From Pegoplata infirma (taxonomy: Eukaryota > Arthropoda > Insecta > Diptera > Anthomyiidae): 64,000 bases of DNA. A model generated the notes under the pieces. That model was not told the DNA's origin and did not search any database. It worked only from the letters and a program-made list of their open reading frames with translations. The DNA lies in NCBI GenBank assembly GCA_963921195.1, contig OY992540.1:44911890-44975889 (forward strand), in the 5' to 3' direction. The position numbers were made by a program, and so were the translations under genes. Numbering within the stretch: the stretch's first letter is position 1; the number at the start of each line of letters is the position of its first letter. Positions 48,183 to 58,640 of the stretch are shown here, in pieces.

Positions 48183-48975
48183 ACTGGCATTATTTGTCTT
48201 TGGACAAAACTCAGAACTATGTCTGAGTTTTAAAAGCTTAGCCTAAAAATCGATGTAGCAAAAAACATGCCATTGTTATTTTTCTTTTTTAAATTAAATG
48301 AAAGTTCATTAAATTCTTTAGAAAATGTAAAATTTTTAGAAGGCAGTTATTTTTTGTTTTCGAGAAAAATGATTTTGAACTTCAAAGTTTCGTGAAATTT
48401 GATCAAATTGAGCAATTTTTGCATGGAATCGTTTTATTTTTAATTTTTTCTACAGTAACTCAACAATTCTAAAGTTTCCGAAACAAATTTATGTATTTAA
48501 ACGAAAGTTCATTATATTCTTTACAAAATGTCAAAATTTCAGAGAGCAGTTACTTTTTGTTTTGGAGAAAAATTACTTTAAAGATTAAACTCATTTTGCC
48601 GAAAACAAACAATTGCTGTGAATATGAAATTTTGTAGAGAATTCAATAAAAAATATTTTTATCCAAAATTTGAACAATTCAGAACCAGTTCTAATATCCC
48701 GATACAAAACTATTTAATAAATGTGTTTTGGAAACTACAGAAATGTTGAGTTACAGTAGAAAAAATTAAATATAAAACGATTTCATGCAAAAATTCCTCA
48801 ATTTTCAAAGTCATTTTTCTTTACAACAAAAATTAATTGCTCTCTGTATTTAATGAACTTAAAAAATAAAATGGTGTGTACAATTTTTCTACATCAATTT
48901 AAAGGTTTAATTTGGAAAGTTCAAAATTTTTTCCAGAAACAAATAATGCCAGCCATATAAAACTTTATAAATAAA
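48183..48975. repeat. About 790-bp imperfect palindrome inside the hAT element
   Basis: CTGGCATTATTTGT (near 48184) pairs with ACAAATAATGCCAG (near 48941). TTTTTGCATGGAATCGTTTT pairs with AAAACGATTTCATGCAAAAA, and CTACAGTAACTCAACAATTC with the matching inverted block near 48750. The arms are diverged. It is possibly an old fold-back insertion. Confidence 0.65.
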
Positions 48976-49094
48976 AGTGTTTCGAACATTGCAGAATTGT
49001 TGAATTTTCAAATTAAGGAGAAAAAATAATTTAAAAAAAAACAAAATAAATTATTTTTTTTTTTAAATAAACATTTAAAAAGATTTTGGAAATT

Positions 49095-49983
49095 AACTGA
49101 ATTTTAATTTAGTTCGGTTTGAGTCCATATTAATTATTTCTGAGAAATAATAATTGTTGTACAATGAGAAAATCTGAAAAAAATCAAGTGACAACACAGG
49201 CTAAGTGGAGATGTCGACAGCTTTCGGAAGATGCCACCCTTCCATCATCAGCACTCCTTCGATTGCCACACACTTAATGTGTGTCAGATTAAAATTAGCC
49301 ATTTAAATGAAACTTTTGAAGAAATTAAGAATTGGAATTACTCCACTTTGTGTTGAATAACCCCTATTCACCATTAATTCGTGTTGTATTCATTTGGCAG
49401 AAACTTAATCCATCTTAACTTTTAACAGAGTTGTATTTTTCCCATTGTTAACCCTTAGTAGGACTTTTCAAATCTTGAAAAATGTCCGTTAGGTTTGAAT
49501 TTTTGTTTCATATTTCTAATTCTTAGAAATATTACTAAATTGCAATGTACCTTATGAGTTGTGTATTAATTGTGTTTATATATTGTTGGACTGTATATTT
49601 TATAACTGAATTTTAATTTAGTTCGGTTTGAGTCCATATTAATTATTTCTGAGAAATAATAATTGTTGTACAATGAGAAAATCTGAAAAAAATCAAGTGA
49701 CAACACAGGCTAAGTGGAGATGTCGACAGCTTTCGGAAGATGCCACCCTTCCATCATCAGCACTCCTTCGATTGCCACACACTTAATGTGTGTCAGATTA
49801 AAATTAGCCATTTAAATGAAACTTTTGAAGAAACTAAGAATTGGAATTACTCCTCTTTGTGTTGAATAACCCCTATTCACCATTAATTCGTGTTGTATTC
49901 ATTTGGCAGAAACTTAATCCATCTTAACTTTTAACAGAGTTGTATTTTTCCCATTGTTAACCCTTAGTAGGACTTTTCAAATC
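49095..49983 (+). repeat. Near-identical 382-bp direct repeats with flanking 10-bp duplication
   Basis: Copies 49095-49476 and 49604-49985 start AACTGAATTTTAATTTAGTT and end GGACTTTTCAAATCTT. I see only two substitutions between them. They are 127 bp apart (period 509). TTTGGAAATT occurs just before the first copy (49085-49094) and at the end of the second (49984-49993), suggesting one insertion. The layout could be a miniature LTR-type element or a tandem dimer. The ends lack TG...CA, and I see no primer-binding site. Confidence 0.75.
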
Positions 49984-51544
49984 TTTGGAAATTTTTTCGA
50001 ATTTCAACACAATTTTAAAAGTAGTTTCCTTTACATTTTTTTAACACGGTAAAAAATTCTAAATCTATGATAAAAATAAATTAAAAAAAAAAACTACAGA
50101 ACAATTATACTCAAAATATTGTTTGAAAAATTATAAATAGTACTTTACTCTTCTAAAAGTCAAAAAGCGGGATTAAGCGGGATGAAGCGGGACTTTTCCT
50201 TAAAAAGCGGGATGGAAAATCAAGGCGGGATGAGACTTCAAAAAGCGGGATAATCCCGCCAAAAGCGGGATGGTTGGTCAGGTTACGTATGAGCAACATC
50301 GGTTTAGCGGTTCAAAAGTTATGAACGAAACTGTGAGAAAAATGTTTGTACATTCGTTAAAACCTTAGGCTCTTATTCATAATACTTATAACAGACTTAT
50401 TGTAGGTTTATTTGACAATTATTCCTGCAATATCTGTCAAATAAACCTACTTTAAATATATTTTAGGTTTTATGAATACCCAGGTTAATATACAAAACGG
50501 TTTAAATCTGCTGCTGTGAACACGTATTTAAACAGAATTAGATACAAAATGGTATTTAAACAAGTATAAATATATTTTTTAACAAAAAACATTTTCGCGT
50601 AATTTTTTTTCACCAAAAAAACTTTTTTCCTCGAAATTTAGTTTCAAAATTTTTTTTTCTCAAAATTCATTTCTTTTTTAAATTTTTTCTTATAAATTTT
50701 GTGGGTAAATGTGTTTTTTTTGGTACGCCCTCTTTTGCGGTGTGGATATCAGAAAAATAAAAGCAACATCCTTATTATACATACTCAAATGATCTTTTTC
50801 ATTTGCTTTGGGGAATGCTTTAAAAGTTTCACCTGCAACATCCGCCTTAGACTTCCTTATTTTTTGTAAAAAAAAAAATAAATATGTAGAAAAATATAAA
50901 GTTAAAAACGGAAACTTTTACAAAGCATACATAGGTTAGTTAGTTGGGTTATAAGGTTTATAGTTAATGCTGATGTATTTACGTAATGCTCAAGAAGTAT
51001 ACAAAATAACGTAATGCAAAGTTGAATTTTCTTGAAAGAAAAAAATACAAATTACATCACAGTATGAGGGTTTCCTTTTACACGGTGAGCCTTAGCGATG
51101 TTAAGGTTGAACTTTAGTGTCGATGAAAAGTGTTAACTCAGTTTGATGTCTATAGGATTAAATGTCACAACACTTTTAAAAGCGAACTCGTAGCTTCTCG
51201 CTTTCACGAGATACCGCGAAATTAGTGTTTTAACATTTTCTTAAATTTATTTAGATATCTTTAAAAACTGAGTATACAGTTTTAATTGTATTTATCAACA
51301 CTTCATAAAACAGTAAACATCGGAATCATATCTTCTCAATTTCGCAAGAAAACGCAATATTAAAAAAATAATATAAATTAGCAGTCAAGATATTGATTTG
51401 TGCAGTTTTGTCACCTTTAATCAGGTAAAATTCAAACTTCGTACCAAATATTTGACGTTATTTGATTTTTTCCTCTATTTAAGACACCAAAGACAAAAAA
51501 ATGCCTTCGAATTTTGTACTCTTGCCCAAAACATTAAATCAAAG

Positions 51545-51742
51545 CAAAGTTTTAAGTTTATATATTATTGATCCATTTCTAAGACACTCTAGCTATATAC
51601 ATCCGTCCATCTGTCTGTGGAAAGCAAAATGTAGTCCAAACCAAAAAAGCTATACATTTGGTAAATGAGTGCAAAAATAAGTGCACTCTTTTGGATGGTA
51701 TAAAAGATTCGGACCGGAAGAATTTGACATTCTCACTTGTTT
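51545..51742 (+). mobile_element. DINE 3' half
   Basis: TTGATCCATTTCTAAGACAC, ATCCGTCCATCTGTCTGTGG, then GGATGGTATAAAAGATTCGG and CATTCTCACTTGTTTTATG. The 5' half is missing. The following TATGTGCATTTGATAAAC is the empty site for the hAT insert at 56651. Confidence 0.7.
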
Positions 51743-51799
51743 TATGTGCATTTGATAAACAAATGGAACATTTTTATGTGAAAAGTTTAGATTTGTTGA

Positions 51800-52386
51800 A
51801 AAAGTTGTTTTGGTAAAAAAATAGGAAAATTATTTTTTGTGAAAAAATATTTGATGAAAAAAAGTTTATGATGAAGAAAAAAAATTTTTTATAAAAAAAA
51901 AATTTGATGAAAAACAATTTTTTTTTTCGCAAAAAAAATTTGAGAAAATAAAATTTTTTTTTCGAAAAAAAAAAAATTTATGAGAAATAAATTTAAATAA
52001 AAAAAATTTTTTGATGAAAAGAACATTTTTTTGATGCTAAAAAAAATTAATGAAAACAAAAAAGTTTTTTGATGAGAAATTATAAAAAAATTTTATGAAA
52101 AAAAAAATTGACGACAAAAAAAAATATATGAAAAAAAAGTTTTAATGAAAATATGTGATGAAAAAAAAAAATATGAAAAAAAAATTTGATAGAAAAAAAA
52201 AAATTGATGAAAAAAAAAAAAAAAATATGATGAAAAAAACTTTGATGAACATTTTTTGTTTTTAAGTGAATGGAAAAGAAAATTTGATGAAAAAAACTTT
52301 AAAGGATTTGTTTTTTTTTGAAAAATAATTATATTACTTTTTATTCACCAGCTGGTGAAAAACGGTTTTATTCACTACGAGGTGAA
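51800..52386. repeat. GATGAAAAAAA array with palindrome pair, copy 3
   Basis: Reverse-orientation counterpart of 23354-24100: an A-rich array with GATGAAAA spacers, then TTCACCAGCTGGTGAA (52344-52359, perfect) and TTCACTACGAGGTGAA (52371-52386). The uninterrupted sequence that follows, AAGTTAAAACCCAAGTTACT, is the empty site for the MITE at 57904. The site near 52440 is the empty site for 20919-23290. Confidence 0.8.
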
Positions 52387-52655
52387 CTCCAAGTTAAAAC
52401 CCAAGTTACTAAAATTTTTTGTTTTAAAAAAATTAAAATAGAAGTTCTTATTTTATTTTTCGTTAATTGTTAGCTTATATAGTCGAACTGAGGTGGCGTC
52501 CTGCAACTTTTTTTTTTTTTAAATTAGACACCAGCCTAAAAATATTATCATGTTAAAATAATTAAACTAGTATAAAAACTTGAATAATAATCTCGCGATA
52601 TTTCGGGCTTGCAGTTTTGTCACCTTTAATAACCTCGAATACAAACTGCATACTA

Positions 52656-52771
52656 GAGTGGCTCGATGATATGCATATTTGCGAATCTCGGTAACTATAC
52701 CAAAAAATCAGGTGCACATTTTCGAGGGTCCTTTAAGTCCTCTACAAGCAGTTTTAGTTCGCGGTTTTTGA
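52656..52771. mobile_element. Partial copy of the GGGTGGGTCGATGATTT MITE
   Basis: After TA at 52654-52655, GAGTGGCTCGATGATATGCA, TTGCGAATCTCGGTAACT and GTTTTAGTTCGCGGTTTTTG follow the left half and centre of 46816-47248. It is cut at about 52771 by a DINE start. Confidence 0.7.
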
Positions 52772-52772
52772 A

Positions 52773-52966
52773 ATATACCCTCCAATCTGGTGATAGAGGG
52801 TGAAATCGGTCCAGTGCACTGGCCCGACTGTAGTGTTTCAAAAGTTATAAGCAAAGAGCGAATTTCGGCAATGGTTGTTCGCGAATTTACGATATAAAAA
52901 CACGCTAACTTTCAAAAAACAATTCTGAGGCTGCTGAAGAGTCCAAATCGGACATTTTGAAATTTT
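52773..52966 (+). mobile_element. DINE 5' fragment
   Basis: TATACCCTCCAATCTGGTGA with GAGGGTGAAAT partner, then diverged sequence up to the fold-back arm. Confidence 0.5.
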
Positions 52967-54380
52967 ATAAAAATGTTATTTTGAATGGAAGCCTACTTAG
53001 GGAGTGGAGATAGGGCGTAAGTATGTTTCACAAAAATGTTGGAGGGTAAAAATAAATGGGGGTCGGTCTCACTAATGACCCCTACCGGACGCACCATTGG
53101 ACCGGTAGAAGCTGATTAAATAAAACAAATTAACAAAAAATAAAAAAAAATTGTATGGGGACCTCCTTAACAATTAGAGATAAAGGGTAGGTGTGTTCAG
53201 AGAAAATGTTTGAATTAAAAAAATATTGTGGGTCGGTCATACATTTTGTTGCTCTAAGGGCACTATTAGGGCAGTTAGAGCAGTTGGAGCAAATTTAAAA
53301 AAATGTCGTTTTGTGTGGGATCCCCCTTAGAAATTGAAGATTGGGTATTAGTTTGTTCCAAAGAAATGTTAAGACGTAAAAATTAATGGGGGTCGGTCTT
53401 ATAAATGACCCCTCTATGACGAACCATTGGAGCAGTAGGAATGATTTTAAGATTGGAAAATTCCAATAAAATTTTTTCAAAAAATTTTAAAGAATATTAA
53501 TAATTGTTATCCCACGATCCTCCTGGGCAAAAAATTTGTTTTACACAAAAAAATCGAAGAGTACAAACATTTTCAAAAATGATATTTAAATTTTAAAACG
53601 TAAAAATCGCATACTAAAGTGCTTTTAAGAATTTTTTGGGATTTTTTTTTAAAAAGTCCCAGCAAAAAAAGTGCGAAGTACTTCTATTTGGAGTGCTTTA
53701 AAACTATAACAAATGTAATGAAATACAACAAAAATAACAAAAAACACAAGAAAAAAACACACAAACAGCTTTTTCTACTCCATAAAAAGTTGTTATTCAG
53801 CACTTAACTCATTACCTTCCGCGACACTCCCATACAAATGTAAGTAGATATTCAGTAGATAAGAAGTACTCCGAGCTTTCAAACAACTTCCAACTACTTC
53901 CACGGAGTAGTTCTTTTCTACTGAATATCTACTTACATTTGTATGGGGGTGTCGCGATAGGTAATGAGTTAAGTGCTGAATATCTATGTATTCTGGAGTA
54001 GAAAAAACTGTTTGTGTGTTTTTGTCTTGTGTTTTTTGTTATTTTTCTTGTATTTCATTACATTTGTTTTAGTTATAAAGCACTCCACTGAGAAGTGGTA
54101 ATGACTTTTTTTGCAGGGGTACGTGAAAAAACAAAAATTTTGAAATAAAAAAAAAATTTAAGTTTGGACCATTATTGAAGAAGTTACATATGAGTAAAAG
54201 AAGTTTAAGTAAAGTAACAAACTACAAATTTTTAAAAATTCGATATCTTTTGAGCGGGTCATCAAAAAAATCTGAAAACTTAACACGAAAGAGTTTTCGA
54301 AGGGTACTAAAAACTGTAAAAAAATTGTGAAAATCTAAAAAAAAATTTTTAAAGTGTCCGATTTGACATGGAATGCCCCA
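52967..54380. mobile_element. Fold-back transposon copy 3, one arm, split by a MITE
   Basis: Part of the loop (TTTATAAAAATGTTATTTTG) and one arm run from GGAAGCCTACTTAGGGAGTG to the terminus GGAATGCCCCA (54380). They are interrupted at 53658-54118. Beyond the terminus TATATATATACATCCGTCCA is DINE sequence, so this copy too sits in a DINE near its TATATA stretch. The other arm is lost. Confidence 0.8.
53658..54118. mobile_element. CCC(A/C)GCAAAAAAAGT-type TIR element inside the fold-back arm
   Basis: CCCAGCAAAAAAAGTGCG and the right end TGACTTTTTTTGCAGGG are inverted. The arms extend about 200 bp (GGAGTGCTTTA, AACAAATGTAATGAAATACA, GCACTTAACTCATTACC, ATACAAATGTAAGTAGATAT). Removing it restores the AAAAAGTACGT sequence of other fold-back copies. 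Target duplication is short (GT) or degraded. Confidence 0.78.
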
Positions 54381-54514
54381 TATATATATACATCCGTCCA
54401 CCTGTCTGTGGAAAGCATGATGCAATCCAAACCAAAAGAGCTATACATTTGGTAAATGAGTGCAAAAATAGGTGCACTCTTTTGGAGAGTATAAAAGATT
54501 CGGCACCAGTGTTG
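54381..54514 (+). mobile_element. DINE 3' fragment
   Basis: ACATCCGTCCACCTGTCTGT, a TACATTTGGTAAATGAGTGC block, and GGAGAGTATAAAAGATTCGG. It stops at GCAC, where a different element begins. Confidence 0.65.
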
Positions 54515-54720
54515 CCACTTTCTGGATAATTATCCAAAAGTGGGACAATTTCAAAATCCTTGGATAATTTTTGGATAATGATATTTTTTGTGTAATTTTT
54601 GTGTAATTTAACCTCAATAAAGTTCCAACTTTTTGTATCATTTTATCGACATTGTTGGCTTCAAAAATCATTGACAACATCGACTTTACAAATTTTATTA
54701 CCAAGTACAAGATAATAAAT
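54512..54720. mobile_element. Possible hAT-like terminus, truncated
   Basis: CAGTGTTGCCACTTTCTGGA begins exactly where the DINE is cut, and resembles hAT-type termini. Two TTGGATAAT-type repeats follow. I find no matching inverted end or 8-bp duplication, so this is tentative. Confidence 0.35.
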
Positions 54721-54835
54721 GAAGAACATGCTTATTTGGACCATTAAAGCCTTAATTTTCCTCATGACTTACAATTAGAGGTCGAAAAAAAACACTCTAA
54801 AGTTTTTTAAATTAAAAATTGTTCTGGAGAATCCC

Positions 54836-55265
54836 TTCACAGAAAAAAATATGAAGGAAACAAATTTGAGTAATCACTTGTTTAAATTTAAAAACAAAAA
54901 TTGAGTAATTTTTTATTTGACGCAATTAAAAATTTACTTAAAAATTTCAAAAACAATTTAAGTAAATAATTTAATGAAAATTTAATAGTTTTTTTATTTT
55001 TTTTTTTAACTCTCATAGTTTTTTGAATTCTCGTTTAGTTTATAGTTTTTTGTGTATGTATATGAAAGTTTGTAATCATCTTTATAAAATTTTCCTATGC
55101 TTTGAGACATAAATATGTTTAGTAAAATTTGAAAAAACAAGTTTTTTGTTTTTTTTTTTTTGTAAAAAAAATTAAAACTTTTTTAAACTTTTAAAAAAAA
55201 TAAATGGATAAATTTTGAGTAAATTTTTAATTGTGTCAATTAAAAATTTACTCAAATTTTTTTTC
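54836..55265. mobile_element. CACAGAAAA family copy with the hAT empty site
   Basis: It starts CACAGAAAAAAATATGAAGG and includes GAGTAATCACTTG and GTGTATGTATATGAAAG at 55050-55066. The single ATGTATAT (55054-55061) is the empty counterpart of the hAT insertion at 18693-19590. The right end is unclear. A DINE-like end (GGAGGGTATGAAAGATTCCG ... CTCACTTG) follows at 55290-55326. Confidence 0.6.
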
Positions 55266-55434
55266 AAACATTTATTAAAATACAATTTTGGAGGGTATGA
55301 AAGATTCCGTTAACACTCTCACTTGCTGGAGTTAAACTTATTTTTCCCACTTAAATTCCATCGGGGATTATAAATAAAGAAAATTTTTGGGTCCTAAAAA
55401 TTATTTGTCTCATATTTTGACTTATCCCAGCAAA

Positions 55435-55739
55435 ATCTTGGTAATGAGTTACTAAAAGTAATCATAACTTCAGTCATTATTTATAATGGGTACCCATTAC
55501 CACTCGAATAACTTTAAGCTCAAAAGCAACTAATGACTTATAACTTGTTATAAAGGTAATAAGAATAACTGCCTATTTGCAAATGGAGAAAGTTACTACT
55601 TATTTATCGCCTACTTGTAACTAATTATTTTTGTCTAACACCCTTGTTAAATAATGGGTTATTCTTCGAAATGTAATTACTTACCAATATTTTTTTTGAT
55701 TACTAAACCTATTACTAGTAATGGAAAGATTTGCTGGGA
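55435..55739. mobile_element. TTA-flanked MITE, TCCCAGCAAA family (PIF/Harbinger-like)
   Basis: TCCCAGCAAAATCTTGGTAA and AAGATTTGCTGGGA are inverted, with TTA on both sides (55432-55434, 55740-55742). Internal TAATGAGTTACTAAAAGTAA-like short palindromes are frequent. 305 bp, no coding frame. Single CCCAGCAAA ends recur widely in the window. Confidence 0.72.
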
Positions 55740-56404
55740 TTATTTTTAAAGCCCTCAAATAATGTAATTTACAATTTGTACTCCAACGCGTCAAAAATAC
55801 TCATAAAAAAAGTAACATCCTTATTATACATACTCAAATGATCTTTTTCATTTGCTTTGGGGAATGCTTTAAAAGTTTCACCTGCAACATCCGCCTTAGA
55901 TTTCCTTATTTTTTGTAAAAAAAAAATAAATATGTAGAAAAAATATAAAGTTAAAAACGGAAACTTTTACAAAGCATACATAGGTTAGTTAGTTGGGTTA
56001 TAAGGTTTATAGTTAATGCTGATGTATTTACGTAATGCTCAAGCAGTATACAGAACGAAATAATACAAGTTATCTATACATAAAACATCACATAATTGTA
56101 TATATCAATTTCGCAAGAAATCGCAATATTTATAAAAAATTGCAAAAAATGGTATCTTTCGCGTAAATTAGCAGTCATGATATTGATTTGTGCAGTTTTG
56201 CCACCTTTAATAAGGTAAAATTTAAACTTCGTACCAAATATTTGAAGTTATTTGATTTTTTCCTCTATTTAAGACACCAAAGACAAAAAAATGCCTGCAA
56301 ATTTTGTACTCTTGCCCAAATGATTAAATCATGATAATGGTTTGCGGAAGATTTGGGTGTACTTGCCAAAGCAGTTTTTTTTAGAAAAAATAATGTTATA
56401 TTAC

Positions 56405-56642
56405 TGTGCTATTCCATGCAAAACGAATTGAAATATCAGTCGAGGACCCCATTAATATTATATATTATTGATCCATTTTTAAGACACTCTAGCTAAATAC
56501 ATTCGTCCATCTGTCTGTGGAAAGCAAGATGCAGTCCAAACCAAAAGAGCTATAAATTTGGTAAATGAGTGCAAAAATAGGTGCACTCTTTGGAGAGTAT
56601 AAAAGATTCGGCACCGAAGAATTTAAAACTCTCACTTGTTTT
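56405..56642 (+). mobile_element. DINE copy M
   Basis: ATTGAAATATCAGTCGAGGA, ACCCCATTAATATTATATAT, TGATCCATTTTTAAGACAC, ATTCGTCCATCTGTCTGTGG, then GGAGAGTATAAAAGATTCGG, CACCGAAGAATTTAAAACTC and TCACTTGTTTTATG. The 5' hairpin is missing. Confidence 0.7.
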
Positions 56643-56650
56643 ATGTGCAT

Positions 56651-57326
56651 TAGGGTTATACCTTTTTCAATTTTTTGCAAATATCATAAAGTCCATCAAA
56701 TAGTCGTATAGGCCATGAAAAAATATTAAGAAATGATGTCTTACTTTTTCGTGATCGTTAAAAAAGTTCGAGCACCAAACGCGATGAAGTTTTGAATATT
56801 ATTTTTTCTTTTAAGTATAAACAAATTAAATTTAATTGCAAAATATTTAGGATTTTCTTTTAATTTCATTAATTAGAAAAAAAATCTCATCAACTGAATG
56901 GAGGGCGCGAAAAAATCGTGATATTATGACGCTATTTCGCGGATTTTTTTAATTAGATAAATTTTAGTGTCAAGTGATAGGTGCTATGAGGCAGTAATTC
57001 TTTTCAGCAACTAAAGATTATAATCGTGGAATTTTGGTGCTTTTTCGCGGAAGTTATAAATAAGTTAAGTGTTGGTTCCTTTTGATATGTAGTCATGAGT
57101 GTATGATGATTTTCAAATAATTAAGATATGACGTCATAATATAAATTTTTTAAAACAAAAAAAAAAATAAAAAAAAAACATTCTTGGTGGAGTTTTAGAA
57201 ATTGCATTCGGTGCGTGAACTTTTTTCACCGAAATGACCGAAAAAATTGATTTTTGTTATCTGTACAACATTGCCCATTGCGTGGTGGGATGGACTTTTT
57301 TTGTCAAAAAAAAAGTTATGACCCTA
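56651..57326. mobile_element. hAT-type element with 8-bp TSD
   Basis: Ends TAGGGTTATACC and GTTATGACCCTA are inverted. ATGTGCAT repeats at 56643-56650 and 57327-57334. The paralogous copy A reads TATGTGCATTTGATAAAC at about 51741 with no insert, so ends are exact. 676 bp, AT-rich, no transposase. Confidence 0.85.
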
Positions 57327-57837
57327 ATGTGCATTTGATAAACAATTGGAACATTTTTTTGTTCCCAAAAAAGTAGTTTTGGTAAAAAAAGAGGAAAATG
57401 ATTTTTTGTGAAAAAAAATGTTCAATAAAAAAAGTTTATGATGAAAAAAAAAAAATTTATAAAAAAAAAATTTTGATGAAAACCAAATTTTTTTTTGGGA
57501 AAAAAAAATTTTATAAAAAAAAAATTTTGATGAAAAAAAATTTTAATAAAATTTTTTTTTTTTGATGAGAACAAAGTTTTTTTTACGTAAAAAAATTGAT
57601 AAAAAAAAAAAAAATATGAAAAAAAATTGATAAAAAAATGAAATGTAATGAATGTAATGAAAAAATTTTATGGAAAAAAAATTGACAAAAAAAAAAAAAT
57701 TATAAAAAAAAATTTGATGAAAAAAAAAATTTGATGGAAAAAAAATTTATGAAAAAAAAATTTCATGAAAAAAAATTGATAAAAAAAACTTTGATGAACA
57801 TTTTGTTCTTTTTTTTAAATAATTATATTACTTTTTA

Positions 57838-57880
57838 TTCACCAGCTGGTGAAAAACGGTTTTATTCACCACGAGATGAA
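57838..57880. repeat. Pair of 16-bp palindromes, copy 4
   Basis: TTCACCAGCTGGTGAA (perfect) and TTCACCACGAGATGAA (decayed), preceded by an A-rich GATGAAAA array at about 57340-57830. Confidence 0.82.
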
Positions 57881-57903
57881 CTATTGTCCAAGTTAAAAGC
57901 TAA

Positions 57904-58561
57904 CAAGGGAAGTATCTCAACCCATATGAACCGATTTGCCTGAAACTTAAAAAATTTTTTAAAAAATTTCAATAAATGAGACGATTTTAAGGTTGTGGTG
58001 TCTAGGCTTTTCGGCCATATCAGTGTTACAAAATTTCGTTGTCCCCTTATGATACAATGTGGACCTCCGGGAAAATTTCGATAACTCACGAACTAACAGG
58101 AATATCCTCTAGAGAAAAAATATGTGTCGACTTAAATTTAATAAAGATTATTTCATATGAACATCGTAACTCTATGTCTTCATATAAATACCCCCCAAAA
58201 TTTTCACATTTGCATGAAAAAAGTATTTAACGAAGCCAAACTTTTACAAGGTTATGCCACCATTGGATAGGCAAAAAACCTTTCTTCTCATATGTAAACA
58301 TCATATAGTTTCTTAAAATAAAAATGGCTGAAAAATCAAAAATACTATTTTTTAGCCTTTATATTTTTTCGGCGTAAGCCAAGTCTATTTAATTTGTTAT
58401 TTGTGTTTTTCAGATTGAAGTCATTTTTTTACTAATGTTTTGAACCCCTAAATTACCGATATGGCCGATAAGCCCAGACACCCCAGCCTTAGAATTGTCT
58501 CTTTTATATATGTTTTACGTTTCATGCAAATCGGTTCATAAGGGTTGAGATACTTCCCTTG
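57904..58561. mobile_element. TAA-flanked MITE, CAAGGGAAGTATC family, complete
   Basis: CAAGGGAAGTATCTCAACCC and GGGTTGAGATACTTCCCTTG are inverted, and the symmetry continues for about 130 bp (ATGAACCGATTTGC, GGTGTCTAGGCTT, GGCCATATC). TAA duplicates flank it (57901-57903, 58562-58564). The empty site in copy A (near 52391-52410) confirms the ends. A 3-bp TAA duplication suggests PIF/Harbinger. 658 bp, non-coding. Terminal fragments lie at 2195 and 32369. Confidence 0.87.
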
Positions 58562-58640
58562 TAAGTTACTAAAATTTTTGGTTTTAAAAAAATAAAAATA
58601 GAAATTCTTATTTCGGCATAGTCGAATTTAACTTTCCTAC

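Larger units (their letters stand above)
47694..50285. mobile_element. hAT-type element with AAAAGCGGGA subterminal repeats
   Basis: TIRs TAACCTGACCAAC and GTTGGTCAGGTTA are bordered by the 8-bp repeat CGTATGAG (47686-47693, 50286-50293). Near the left end AAAAGCGGGA-type motifs occur three times. Near the right end AAGCGGGA-type motifs occur at least six times, one in a CCCGCCAAAAGCGGG palindrome. Such clustered subterminal motifs fit transposase-binding sites of hAT elements. The interior holds a DINE fragment (about 47775-47910), a palindromic region (48183-48975) and a 382-bp direct repeat pair (49095-49985). I find no transposase. Confidence 0.85.
47551..50620 (+). mobile_element. DINE copy split by a 2.6-kb hAT-type element
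   Basis: TTATACCCTCCATTTAGTTT opens a DINE that runs to the CGTATGAG duplication at 47693. It continues after the insert with GGTTTAGCGGTTCAAAAGTT and AACACGTATTTAAACAG. The 3' terminal hairpin was not found. Confidence 0.6.
50758..52590. repeat. Segmental duplication, copy A
   Basis: The first 250 bp (AACATCCTTATTATACATAC...GTAATGCTCAAG) are almost identical to 55807-56045. Later parts (CGCAAGAAAACGCAATATT, CTCTATTTAAGACACCAAAG, the DINE 3' half, T-rich array, palindrome pair) match in the same order with more divergence. Copy B carries two extra insertions (56651-57326 and 57904-58561). No gene lies in either. Confidence 0.82.
55805..58640. repeat. Segmental duplication, copy B
   Basis: Counterpart of 50758-52590. 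It holds the almost identical 240-bp head, AAATTAGCAGTCATGATATT, the DINE M copy, an A-rich GATGAAAA array (about 57340-57830), the palindrome pair (57838-57880) and the AAATTTTTGGTTTTAAAAAA tail. It ends in a DINE terminus (ATAGTCGAATTTAACTTTCC, CTGTTTTT). Confidence 0.8.
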
